From Oscillospiraceae bacterium (GTDB lineage: Bacteria > Bacillota_A > Clostridia > Oscillospirales > Oscillospiraceae), in the NCBI GenBank assembly GCA_017415945.1, contig JAFQDR010000077.1, forward strand, positions 1 to 6,108: a DNA stretch of 6,108 bases, given 5' to 3'. The notes beneath the pieces were generated by a model. The model was not told the DNA's origin. It did not search any database and worked only from the letters and a program-made list of their open reading frames with translations. A program made the position numbers and the translations under genes. Positions 1-6,043 of the stretch are shown here, one piece after another. Positions within the stretch are counted from its first letter, which is position 1. The number at the start of each line of letters is the position of its first letter.

Positions 1-191
1 ATACTGCAGTACAGCACATACTGTCCAAAATCGACCGCTAATCGTCGATTTACGTTCGGTAAGCCGATAGAGCCATCATATATCCCTACAAGCCCTGTAC
101 CAAGCGCGATTCCCACCACATACAGAAGAAAAAGCAGATAGAGCATAGGTACCGATAACAGCGCCTCTTCGCTGTTCCTTTTGTTAACCAA
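1..191 (-). CDS. N-terminal fragment of a membrane protein, possibly SpoIIM-like
   Basis: An open frame of 63 codons runs off the left edge of the window without a stop. I place the start at a TTG (189-191), because a GGGGTGG ribosome-site-like sequence (197-203) lies a few bases upstream. An in-frame GTG at 198-200 falls inside that site and is less likely. A short charged N-terminus (MVNKRNSEEA) is followed by one strongly hydrophobic segment at about residues 11-36 (LLSVPMLYLLFLLYVVGIAL) and then a polar stretch with NRR. A single early helix ending in a Gly-rich GIALGTGLVG turn resembles the start of SpoIIM-family (DUF95) proteins, but the match is weak and only the N-terminus is visible, so I give no gene name. 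A well-formed promoter directly upstream supports this being a real gene. It is transcribed separately from the genes to its right. Confidence 0.55.
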   Translation of the reverse strand, partial: MVNKRNSEEALLSVPMLYLLFLLYVVGIALGTGLVGIYDGSIGLPNVNRRLAVDFGQYVLYCS

Positions 192-257
192 AACAACCAC
201 CCCAAAATAAGGTATTCAAAAACGGCTGTTTTATGTTTCGAAGATGCTTATATGGCA

Positions 258-286
258 AATATATAACATTTTTATATAAATTTCAA
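258..286 (-). promoter_or_regulatory. Sigma-A-type promoter for the left-edge membrane protein gene
   Basis: On the minus strand a TTGAAA -35 box (281-286) and a TATATT -10 box (258-263) are separated by exactly 17 bases. Each box differs from consensus at one position. Transcription should begin near position 251, leaving a leader of about 60 bases before the TTG start at 191. The surrounding intergenic stretch (192-353) is very AT-rich and holds no small ORF I would defend. In particular it has no cysteine-rich SCIFF-type peptide, which I looked for because of the yajC-type neighbourhood. Confidence 0.7.
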
Positions 287-353
287 GGTATTTTTTACAT
301 TTTAGTTTCATTTTGGTTACTATTTTTATTATTTCGCAATATCCAACACCACA

Positions 354-767
354 TCATTTTGTGTATGTTCGTCTCTTTTTTCTGAAATTACGCAATCTGT
401 TGTGTCTGCCCATGCCCAAATAATTTCCGATAAACGTACCACAGAGCAACGCAGTAAACGCCTTGATCAGCACATGAAAGGAAATCCCCAAACCATATCC
501 CATTGGAATCAATACAGCAATCAGAAAAAAGGAAGCAAATACTGCGGCGTACGCATTCAAGGGCGCTCCTGAGCGGCTTGTGCAAGAAAAGCTCGCAAGC
601 ATTGAAGCAAGTACAAGAGACGCAAGTGACCACACTCCCATTGCATCAAAAGCAAGACTTCCACCTTCAATCAAAAACGCTCCCAAGACCAAAGCACAAG
701 CATCAATCAAAGCTGTGACCCCAAAGCAGAACACAATATACTTCGGTACTACATTCACTTTTTTCAC
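354..767 (-). CDS. Small four-helix membrane protein, TIGR04086-like
   Basis: This 137-residue protein has four hydrophobic segments (about residues 10-33, 43-62, 70-91 and 97-118) and a very basic C-terminal tail (RHNRLRNFRKKRRTYTK), which by the positive-inside rule should be cytoplasmic. Size, helix count and position directly after yajC match the clostridial family I know as TIGR04086, whose function is unknown. That assignment rests on context and topology, not on a catalytic motif. I chose the GTG at 765-767 because GGGAGGG (775-781) lies 8 bases upstream. The in-frame ATG at 771-773 is only 2 bases from that site, and the ATG at 783-785 precedes it, giving a 143-residue version with no clear ribosome site of its own. 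A terminator lies between yajC and this gene, so its expression needs read-through or its own promoter. No SCIFF peptide or maturase gene follows, although I recall these as common neighbours of the family. Confidence 0.8.
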   Translation of the reverse strand: MKKVNVVPKYIVFCFGVTALIDACALVLGAFLIEGGSLAFDAMGVWSLASLVLASMLASFSCTSRSGAPLNAYAAVFASFFLIAVLIPMGYGLGISFHVLIKAFTALLCGTFIGNYLGMGRHNRLRNFRKKRRTYTK

Positions 768-774
768 ATCCATT

Positions 775-781
775 CCCTCCC
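775..781 (-). promoter_or_regulatory. Ribosome binding site deciding the GTG start of the small membrane protein
   Basis: GGGAGGG on the minus strand has its GGAGG core 8 bases before GTG (765-767) but only 2 bases before ATG (771-773). This favours the GTG. An imperfect stem (781-806, CGCAT pairing with ATGCG around an inner ATGA/TCAT stem) abuts this site and could affect its accessibility. Confidence 0.55.
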
Positions 782-826
782 GCATGATGATACTTCATTG
801 TATGCGGCAGTGCGGAGCATCCATGC

Positions 827-861
827 AAAAACAGCGCAGTGACATGCACTGCGCTGTTTTT
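827..861 (-). terminator. Strong intrinsic terminator after yajC
   Basis: A perfect 15-base inverted repeat (827-841 with 847-861) closes a 5-base loop. The GC-rich core is CAGCGCAGTG/CACTGCGCTG and each end carries a run of five A or T, so the hairpin has a U-tract on either strand. It lies 13 bases beyond the yajC stop at 875. Its natural role is to end the transcript coming from the SpoIID-like/queA/tgt/yajC genes, or to attenuate it before the next gene, which starts only about 60 bases downstream in the same direction. Confidence 0.85.
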
Positions 862-874
862 ATAAGTAATATAA

Positions 875-1195
875 TTACTTAGTCTTCTTTGCGTTCTTCT
901 TAGCTTCGGCAGCTTCTCTTGCCTTAGCTTCCGCTCTCTCATTGGTCTGGATTGCCCACTTCTTGACCTGCAGACGAACACGGTCTTCACCGGTTTCAAA
1001 GGTAACGGTTTCTTCGGTAACCTGAACAACTTTACCGGTAATACCACCGATGGTAACGATTTCGTCACCCAGAGAGATATTGTTGCGCATTTCATCCTGT
1101 TCCTTCTTGCGCTTGTTTTCAGGACGGATCAGCAGGAAGTACATAATAGCAAATACTACAACCAGCATAATCATGGAATACATGGATTCGTTCAT
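875..1195 (-). CDS. yajC: Sec translocon accessory subunit YajC
   Basis: YajC is the small single-span partner of SecD/SecF that associates with the SecYEG protein-export channel in the cytoplasmic membrane. This 106-residue protein shows the family layout. A short exoplasmic N-terminus is followed by one helix (about residues 6-23), then the typical LIRPENKRKKEQ basic stretch, then the conserved LGDEIVTIGGITGKVV segment (residues 42-57) starting the small cytoplasmic beta domain. The C-terminal tail is rich in Ala, Lys and Glu. The start at 1193-1195 has a GGAGG site 7 bases upstream. The neighbouring tgt and queA upstream are the classic context in many bacteria. secD and secF, which usually follow, are absent; a terminator and a small membrane protein gene follow instead. 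It probably has both operon read-through and its own promoter. Confidence 0.95.
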   Translation of the reverse strand: MNESMYSMIMLVVVFAIMYFLLIRPENKRKKEQDEMRNNISLGDEIVTIGGITGKVVQVTEETVTFETGEDRVRLQVKKWAIQTNERAEAKAREAAEAKKNAKKTK

Positions 1196-1225
1196 TTCTT
1201 AACCTCCAAAAAATAACTAAAGTGT

Positions 1226-1254
1226 ATTATATCGATAAATTCTTCCAATTGCAA
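1226..1254 (-). promoter_or_regulatory. Internal promoter before yajC
   Basis: The 64-base gap between tgt and yajC carries, on the minus strand, a perfect TATAAT -10 box (1226-1231). Exactly 17 bases upstream is TTGCAA (1249-1254), which matches the -35 consensus at four of six bases. Expected transcription starts near 1219, with a leader of about 24 bases. The -35 box lies inside an imperfect 18-base palindrome (1240-1257, TTCTT-C-CAATTG-C-AAGAA). That could be a chance feature or a binding site. Confidence 0.6.
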
Positions 1255-1259
1255 GAAAA

Positions 1260-2396
1260 TTATATACGTTTATCCAAAATACTTACATATTGCAAACGGA
1301 ACTGCTCAAACGTACCTTCCTCCAGAGCCTTACGAATGCGGCTCATCAGGTCATTGTAGAAATAGAGATTGTGCATGACCGCAAAACGCATAGCCAGCAT
1401 TTCATCCGCCTTGAAAAGATGACGCACATAAGAGCGGGTATAGCGGCTGCATACAGGACAATTACAGCCGGGGGCAATGGGCAGATCATCCTTTTCGTAT
1501 TTCTTATTGCGGATATTGATAACACCCTCCCAAGTATAAAGGTGTCCGTGACGACCGTTGCGGGCAGGCATAACACAGTCAAAGAAATCCACACCACGAT
1601 ACACCGCTTCGATAATATTGCCGGGGGTACCCACCCCCATCAGATAGCGGGGCTTGTTCACAGGCATATGCTCTTCCACACATTCAATGGTATCGTACAT
1701 TTCCTGATGGGACTCCCCTACCGCCAAGCCGCCGATGGCATAACCGGGAAGGTCTAAGGCGGAAATCATCTTCATATGCTCCACGCGCAAATCGGGGAAG
1801 GTTGCACCTTGGTTGATGCCAAACAGCATCTGCCCGGGATTGACCGCATCATCCTGAGCGTTATACTCTGCCAAAGCGTTTTTGCACCGCTCCAGCCAGC
1901 GATAGGTTCTGCGAATGGAATCCTCCACGTATTTTCTGGGAGACGGGATCTCGATGCATTCGTCAAAAGCCATGGCAATGTCGGAACCGAGATTCGCCTG
2001 AATCCGCATGCTTTCTTCGGGCCCCATAAAAATCTTTCTGCCGTCAACATGGGAGTTGAAATAAACCCCTTCCTCCTTAATGCGTCTCAGCTTCGCAAGG
2101 GAGAAGATCTGAAACCCGCCGCTGTCCGTCAGAATCGGTCCGTCCCAAGTCATAAACTTATGAAGACCGCCCATCTCTTTAATGAGTTCATCGCCGGGAC
2201 GAACGTGCAGATGATAGGTATTGGAAAGCTCCACCTGACAACCGATGCGCTCCAAGTCTTCCGCACTCAAAGCGCCCTTAATGGCGGCCTGTGTGCCCAC
2301 ATTCATAAATACAGGAGTCTGCACAACACCATGGGGTGTAGTCAGCTCACCGCGGCGTGCGCGGCCCTGCTGCTTGATTTCTTTTAATTGAAACAT
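1260..2396 (-). CDS. tgt: Queuine/preQ1 tRNA-guanine transglycosylase Tgt
   Basis: Bacterial Tgt exchanges guanine-34 of tRNAs with GUN anticodons (Tyr, His, Asn, Asp) for preQ1, a step of queuosine synthesis in the cytoplasm. The 378-residue protein is full length. Visible family landmarks are GRARRGELTTPHG at the N-terminus, TDSGGFQ with Asp91 (counterpart of Asp102 in the Zymomonas enzyme), FDEC with Asp145 (substrate contact), GGLAVGE at 222-228, and FDCVMPARNGRHG with Asp273 as the expected nucleophile (Asp280 in Zymomonas). The zinc ligands Cys311, Cys313, Cys316 and His342 have the same spacing as in known structures. I chose ATG at 2394-2396 because AGGAG lies 5 bases upstream. An in-frame ATG at 2409-2411 would add five residues and overlap the queA stop as ATGA, but has weaker support. 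All catalytic residues are intact. It follows queA by 11 bases, so co-expression is expected. Confidence 0.98.
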   Translation of the reverse strand: MFQLKEIKQQGRARRGELTTPHGVVQTPVFMNVGTQAAIKGALSAEDLERIGCQVELSNTYHLHVRPGDELIKEMGGLHKFMTWDGPILTDSGGFQIFSLAKLRRIKEEGVYFNSHVDGRKIFMGPEESMRIQANLGSDIAMAFDECIEIPSPRKYVEDSIRRTYRWLERCKNALAEYNAQDDAVNPGQMLFGINQGATFPDLRVEHMKMISALDLPGYAIGGLAVGESHQEMYDTIECVEEHMPVNKPRYLMGVGTPGNIIEAVYRGVDFFDCVMPARNGRHGHLYTWEGVINIRNKKYEKDDLPIAPGCNCPVCSRYTRSYVRHLFKADEMLAMRFAVMHNLYFYNDLMSRIRKALEEGTFEQFRLQYVSILDKRI

Positions 2397-2407
2397 AGAT
2401 TCTCCTA

Positions 2408-3430
2408 TCATTCGATCATCATCGCATCCCCAAAGGAGAAGAAGCGATATTGTTCCGCAACCGCAATGTTATAGGCATTGAGCACATTTTCTCTGCCTGC
2501 CAATGCAGATACAAGCATAATCAAAGTGCTTTCGGGCAGATGGAAATTGGTGATCAGCGCATCCACGCACTTAAAACGATAACCCGGGTAAATAAAAATG
2601 TCCGTCCAGCCCGAGGTTTCCTCCATGGTACCGTCTTCCTTAGCAAAGGACTCAATGGTACGGGAGGAGGTCGTACCAACAGAAATCACGCGTCCACCCG
2701 CAGCCTTGGTGCGATTGATCAGCTCTGCGGTTTCCTTGGGCATAATGCAAAATTCGGAATGCATTTCGTGTTTGAGAATATCGTCCTCCTTCACAGGACG
2801 GAAGGTGCCAAGACCAACGTGAAGGGTCACAAACCCAATCTCAACACCCATATCACGAATTTCATCCAAAAGCGCATTGGTAAAATGCAGCCCTGCAGTG
2901 GGAGCAGCTGCGCTGCCTACCGCGCGGGAGTATACAGTCTGGTAGCGTTCGTTATCCTGCAGTTCCTCATGGATATAAGGAGGCAGAGGCATTCTGCCCA
3001 GCTGTTCCAGGACTTCAAGGACAATTCCTTCGTAGGTAAACTTCACGGGTCTGGTACCGCCTTCACCCGTAGACAAAACAGTCGCCTTCAGTTCTCCATT
3101 TCCGAAAAATACTTCCGCTCCGGGCTTGGCCTTTCTCCCTGGTTTCACGAGACATTCCCATTCATCGCCGCCCAAGTCACGCAGCAGGAGCAGCTCCACC
3201 TGGCCGCCCGTAGCACGGTGACCGATCAAGCGTGCGGGAAGAACACGGGAGTCATTGAGGATCAGGCAGTCCCCTTTTTTCAGAAATTTCTTGATATCGG
3301 AAAAATGGAGGTGCTCCACTTCCCCTGTATTTTTGTTCAAATGCAGCAGTCTGGAGGTATCACGCTTCTCCAGAGGGGTCTGTGCAATCAGTTCTTCCGG
3401 CAAATCAAACCAGAAATCGGATTTTTTCAT
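2408..3430 (-). CDS. queA: S-adenosylmethionine:tRNA ribosyltransferase-isomerase QueA
   Basis: QueA transfers and isomerises the ribosyl part of S-adenosylmethionine onto preQ1-34 in tRNA to give epoxyqueuosine. It acts on the product of the Tgt encoded next door. The 340-residue protein is complete. Recognisable segments, in order, are [25 protein letters not shown] (residues 5-29, shown here only as the family N-terminal signature), [15 protein letters not shown] (56-70), GRMPLPPYI (145-153), the AAPTAGLHF motif (175-183), [13 protein letters not shown] (201-213), MHSE (223-226), [11 protein letters not shown] (251-261) and NFHLPEST near the C-terminus (295-302). The frame stays open upstream to 3625, but that part lies within the SpoIID-like gene and is not family-like. 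The start at 3428-3430 gives the canonical MKKSDF N-terminus, preceded by GGAG 10-11 bases upstream. The ATG overlaps the upstream stop as ATGA, suggesting translational coupling. Confidence 0.98.
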   Translation of the reverse strand: MKKSDFWFDLPEELIAQTPLEKRDTSRLLHLNKNTGEVEHLHFSDIKKFLKKGDCLILNDSRVLPARLIGHRATGGQVELLLLRDLGGDEWECLVKPGRKAKPGAEVFFGNGELKATVLSTGEGGTRPVKFTYEGIVLEVLEQLGRMPLPPYIHEELQDNERYQTVYSRAVGSAAAPTAGLHFTNALLDEIRDMGVEIGFVTLHVGLGTFRPVKEDDILKHEMHSEFCIMPKETAELINRTKAAGGRVISVGTTSSRTIESFAKEDGTMEETSGWTDIFIYPGYRFKCVDALITNFHLPESTLIMLVSALAGRENVLNAYNIAVAEQYRFFSFGDAMMIE

Positions 3431-4974
3431 GAAATATACACTCCGGTATAATAAAATTTGATAATTTCTTCTGCGGTCATTCCATGGTGCTCCGCCATAG
3501 CGTAAGCACCGTATTGGCTCATACCGCAATTGTGGCCCCAGCCACTGCCGTCCACGAGGAAATTTCCGTCCTCTTGGGGGACGACGGTAAATCGCTGGCT
3601 TTTGGCGCCCATTACATAGTTGCATCGATTGCCATGGACCGTATGGGATTTGTCATTCACATCCACAAATGTAATGCTTTGGATATTCCCCATATCCGTG
3701 TAGACACAGTTGACTTCTTTGATCAGATCCATGTCCGCGCTTTCTCGGACATTCACCATGGTTTGCAGATCTTCGGGGGTACAGACATAGTTCCATTCCT
3801 CCGCATAAGTTTCTACATCCGCTTCGTAAGGATCAAACACCCCTGCAAGGTACGGGACGTCAATACCCCATACATTTTTCGCGGATTCCGTAGCGCCGCC
3901 GTCAGAGGAATAAAAGAAGGTCTGACAAATCTCACCCTCATATCGGATGTATTTGCCTGCGGAGGCTTCAGCAGCCCTATTGGTTTTTTCCGTAGTATCG
4001 CCAATGCCTTTGTATACCTGACTGTAGGTATCGGAAGTAACATCAAAGCCATGGGCACGATATCGTCCAAAGGAGGTAGCAACAAAATTACGTGCGCACA
4101 TAGCCTGCGCCTTCAGCGCCTCTTCCGGCCAGGATACATACATTTCATAAGGAATCACACATTTGGTGTAATCCTCAATGTCCACATAACTGACCACTGT
4201 CAGGTGCTGGTCGCCGCTTAACCGTGCAAATTGGAAATCCCCCAAATATTGCAGATCATTGTACAGTGTCACGCATTTCCCATCTCCTAAAGGACGAACA
4301 GCCAAGGCACTTGCGGAGCCGCAGTCATACTCAAACAGAATGCGGTTGGTTCCCGTTTCGGTCACCACCACACAATATCTGCTGCCTGACATGACCTCGC
4401 CCGCCAAACCGCTGTTTTCCAAAGCCTGCTCCGCTTCTTCTATGGTGGTAAACTGTCCCGTCATCACAAAATAGCTGCCACTGTAATAGATTGGAAAGCC
4501 TCCAAGTCTATTCGCCTCCGCCAAGGCATCTTCATATGATGCAAAGGAACCATAGGGCAGAATATGATGGCTTCCAAAGCTCGTTCCCTCGGTGGTTGTC
4601 CAGTTCCAGTCGGGAATCACAGTGATCGCCGTAGCTGTGGTACGTCCGATTTCATGGAAAACACGGTCGTCATCGAAATACCCAAAGGCGAAGCCCGAAC
4701 CCATTACATTTCGCAGGTTTCCTTCCGTCACCGCGTCTTCTCCGTAATGGAGGCCGACCTTGATCGTTTCAAAAAGGACGGGGCTGTCTTCAAACACCTT
4801 TGAAGTTCTTTCGTCTTCATCCGATGCATATAGTGTTTCCGTGGGCTCGGAGTCCGATAATTGCGGTTGGTTCATGGAAGCACGGTTCTCCTCCGCATAT
4901 GCCGCGACGGAGAGGGATAGGGTAAACATAACCACGAATATCCACAAAACTCTGCGTAAAAACTTTCTTATCAA
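3427..4974 (-). CDS. spoIID: Exported SpoIID/LytB-type glycan lytic enzyme with a SPOR-like insert
   Basis: SpoIID proteins are lytic transglycosylases that cut peptidoglycan strands, during engulfment in sporulating cells, on glycan stripped of stem peptides by SpoIIP. From the TTG start this is 515 residues, longer than the roughly 340 of Bacillus SpoIID. In order it shows a signal peptide (basic IRKFLRR, hydrophobic core, AYA cleavage site near residue 27), an acidic linker, a beta segment IKVGLHYG (about 71-78), a SPOR-like segment (about 136-196), and the SpoIID domain (about 222-324). The expected catalytic Glu277 lies in [20 protein letters not shown], with YSQVYKG following. The C-terminal signature [15 protein letters not shown] is at about 476-490, where many relatives have GWGHGVGMSQYGA. 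The exported part has ten cysteines, all after the SPOR-like segment. The TTG at 4972-4974 has GGAGG 7 bases upstream; an ATG at 4987-4989 would give 520 residues but precedes that site. The symbol indicates family; a vegetative LytB-like role is possible. Confidence 0.9.
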   Translation of the reverse strand: MIRKFLRRVLWIFVVMFTLSLSVAAYAEENRASMNQPQLSDSEPTETLYASDEDERTSKVFEDSPVLFETIKVGLHYGEDAVTEGNLRNVMGSGFAFGYFDDDRVFHEIGRTTATAITVIPDWNWTTTEGTSFGSHHILPYGSFASYEDALAEANRLGGFPIYYSGSYFVMTGQFTTIEEAEQALENSGLAGEVMSGSRYCVVVTETGTNRILFEYDCGSASALAVRPLGDGKCVTLYNDLQYLGDFQFARLSGDQHLTVVSYVDIEDYTKCVIPYEMYVSWPEEALKAQAMCARNFVATSFGRYRAHGFDVTSDTYSQVYKGIGDTTEKTNRAAEASAGKYIRYEGEICQTFFYSSDGGATESAKNVWGIDVPYLAGVFDPYEADVETYAEEWNYVCTPEDLQTMVNVRESADMDLIKEVNCVYTDMGNIQSITFVDVNDKSHTVHGNRCNYVMGAKSQRFTVVPQEDGNFLVDGSGWGHNCGMSQYGAYAMAEHHGMTAEEIIKFYYTGVYIS

Positions 4975-4979
4975 TGATA

Positions 4980-4987
4980 CCCCTCCC
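4980..4987 (-). promoter_or_regulatory. Ribosome binding site supporting a TTG start for the SpoIID-like gene
   Basis: GGGAGGGG on the minus strand places its GGAGG core 7 bases before a TTG (4972-4974). The only upstream ATG (4987-4989) overlaps the first base of this site and has no purine-rich site before it. The TTG start also begins the protein directly with the basic region of the signal peptide (IRKFLRR), which fits export. Confidence 0.6.
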
Positions 4988-4999
4988 ATCCATATATTG

Positions 5000-5027
5000 C
5001 TGACATGATAACCTAAATTTATATTAT
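5000..5027 (+). promoter_or_regulatory. Probable promoter for dapA
   Basis: CTGACA (5000-5005) differs from the -35 consensus at one base and is followed after 16 bases by TATTAT (5022-5027), one base off the -10 consensus. A start near 5034 would leave a leader of about 55 bases. That is too short for a lysine riboswitch or T-box, and I see no such fold in the 114-base gap between the two genes. It overlaps the opposing promoter of the SpoIID-like gene. Confidence 0.5.
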
Positions 5028-5051
5028 AAAGAAATTATTTCGCCATTTCAA
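5023..5051 (-). promoter_or_regulatory. Near-consensus promoter for the SpoIID-like/queA/tgt genes
   Basis: On the minus strand TTGAAA (5046-5051) is followed after exactly 17 bases by a perfect TATAAT (5023-5028). This is one mismatch from the ideal sigma-A promoter. Transcription should begin near 5016, about 40 bases before the TTG start. I see no sigma-E-like pair (an ATATT-type -35 with a CATA-type -10 about 14 bases apart) in the same gap, which is unexpected if the first gene serves only sporulation. Confidence 0.75.
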
Positions 5052-5088
5052 GCCCTTTATTGCAGAATCCACGTAAGGAGGAATCACA

Positions 5089-5973
5089 ATGAAACAGCCG
5101 ATTTTTCTTGGTTCCTGCACCGCAATGGTCACGCCATTCGGTCAGCATGGTATCGACTACAGCCGATTTGCAAAGCACATAGATTTTCAAGCATCGGAAA
5201 ACACAAATGCTATTCTAATTAGCGGCACAACGGGAGAAAACGCCACACAAAGCTTCGAGGAGCACTGCGCATTGCTTCGGTTCGCCGCCGAATATAACAA
5301 CGGCCGAATGAAGCTCATTGCGGGCATCGGTGCAAACAACACCATGACCGCCTTGGAATACGGAAAGCTGGCGGAAGATGTGGGATACGACGGTGTACTC
5401 ATGGTCACTCCGTATTATAACAAAACCACACAAAAAGGACTCATCGAGCATTTCACCTATGTTGCGGACAGGATTCGTGTGCCCATGATTCTATACAATG
5501 TGCCATCCCGCACAGGTATCGGCATCACCGCTGAAACCTATAAGATTCTTTCCGAGCATCCCAACATCAATGGTATCAAGGAGGCATCGGGTGATTTTTC
5601 ATTATTCTCAAAAGTTCGCTGTCAGTGCAGAGACTCCCTGTACATCTGGTGCGGAAACGATGACCAAACCGTACCCATGATGGCTTTGGGTGCAAAAGGC
5701 GTGATTTCCGTGGCTTCCAATATCATCCCAGGGGTCATTTCCAAATTGTGTCAATTGTGTCTGGACGGTAATTTCTACGCAGCAGAGCAGCTGCATTTGG
5801 AATACGGCGAGCTGTTCTCCGATTTGTTCTTAGAGACAAACCCCATCCCCGTCAAAACCGCCATGAATCTAATGGGCATGGAAGCAGGAAGTTTTCGACT
5901 GCATCTCATACCCATGCAGCATAAAAACGAAGATACACTCAAAGTGCAGCTGCGTAAGCACAAGCTTGTATAG
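5089..5973 (+). CDS. dapA: 4-hydroxy-tetrahydrodipicolinate synthase DapA
   Basis: DapA condenses pyruvate with aspartate semialdehyde in the cytoplasm, the first committed step to diaminopimelate, lysine and, in spore formers, dipicolinate. The 294-residue length is normal. Key residues are all visible: GTTGE with Thr47 and Thr48, TPYYNK with Tyr110, LYNVPSRTG with Tyr136 and Arg141, the Schiff-base Lys164 in IKEASGD, GNDDQ (189-193), GVISVASNI (204-212) and NPIPVK (251-256). This set separates it from other pyruvate aldolases of the family. At the position matching Glu84 of the lysine-inhibited E. coli enzyme there is Thr87, and at His53 there is Phe56, so by analogy with Gram-positive enzymes feedback by lysine may be weak or absent; this is inference. 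AAGGAGG (5075-5081) lies 7 bases before ATG. The gene stands alone between a divergent promoter and a terminator, with no other lysine genes in the window. Confidence 0.96.
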   Translation: MKQPIFLGSCTAMVTPFGQHGIDYSRFAKHIDFQASENTNAILISGTTGENATQSFEEHCALLRFAAEYNNGRMKLIAGIGANNTMTALEYGKLAEDVGYDGVLMVTPYYNKTTQKGLIEHFTYVADRIRVPMILYNVPSRTGIGITAETYKILSEHPNINGIKEASGDFSLFSKVRCQCRDSLYIWCGNDDQTVPMMALGAKGVISVASNIIPGVISKLCQLCLDGNFYAAEQLHLEYGELFSDLFLETNPIPVKTAMNLMGMEAGSFRLHLIPMQHKNEDTLKVQLRKHKLV

Positions 5974-6006
5974 AAATACACCACTCGTAATTGAGTGGTG
6001 TATTTT
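5974..6006 (+). terminator. Intrinsic terminator of dapA
   Basis: Immediately after the TAG stop, a perfect 13-base inverted repeat (AAATACACCACTC at 5974-5986 with GAGTGGTGTATTT at 5993-6005) closes a 6-base loop and ends in four T. The T-tract is short. The A-run on the left arm means the hairpin could also serve a convergent transcript arriving from the right. Confidence 0.75.
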
Positions 6007-6010
6007 GAGT

Positions 6011-6043
6011 CTGTCAAAATACTCCTTCGGAGCATTTTGACAG
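6011..6043. repeat. Second long hairpin after dapA
   Basis: CTGTCAAAAT (6011-6020) pairs with ATTTTGACAG (6034-6043). After one A/C mismatch, CTCC pairs with GGAG around a 3-base loop, giving 14 pairs. No T-run follows on the plus strand, so it is not a standard terminator in that direction. Its closeness to the dapA terminator, its mismatch and the GC-rich sequence beyond it make it look like the edge of a separate palindromic element. It could instead be a backup or bidirectional terminator. Confidence 0.6.

Noticed and set aside
29..50. Seven-base inverted repeat (AATCGAC/GTCGATT)
   Set aside because: It is inside the coding frame of the left-edge gene, short, and without a T-run; chance is sufficient.
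192..353. SCIFF-type cysteine-rich peptide gene after the small membrane protein
   Set aside because: The stretch is AT-rich with many stops and no cysteine-rich frame.
1776..2387. Plus-strand open frame (203 codons) opposite tgt
   Set aside because: It is a mirror of the tgt coding strand; tgt carries every catalytic and zinc residue and explains the stretch fully.
2450..3451. Long plus-strand open frame (333 codons) opposite queA
   Set aside because: It lies antisense to an intact, motif-complete queA, has no ribosome site or recognisable domain, and is the expected shadow of a well-biased coding strand.
3431..3625. Extension of the queA frame upstream of 3430
   Set aside because: It would give a 405-residue protein with an unrelated N-terminus overlapping the end of the SpoIID-like gene. 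QueA proteins start at the MKKSDF-type sequence.
3484..4221. Plus-strand open frame (245 codons) opposite the SpoIID-like gene
   Set aside because: It is antisense to the catalytic domain of a clear gene, with no family resemblance or start signal.
4990..5088. Lysine riboswitch or T-box leader before dapA
   Set aside because: Most of the gap is taken by the two promoters, and only about 55 bases of leader remain, too few for either element. No matching fold is visible.
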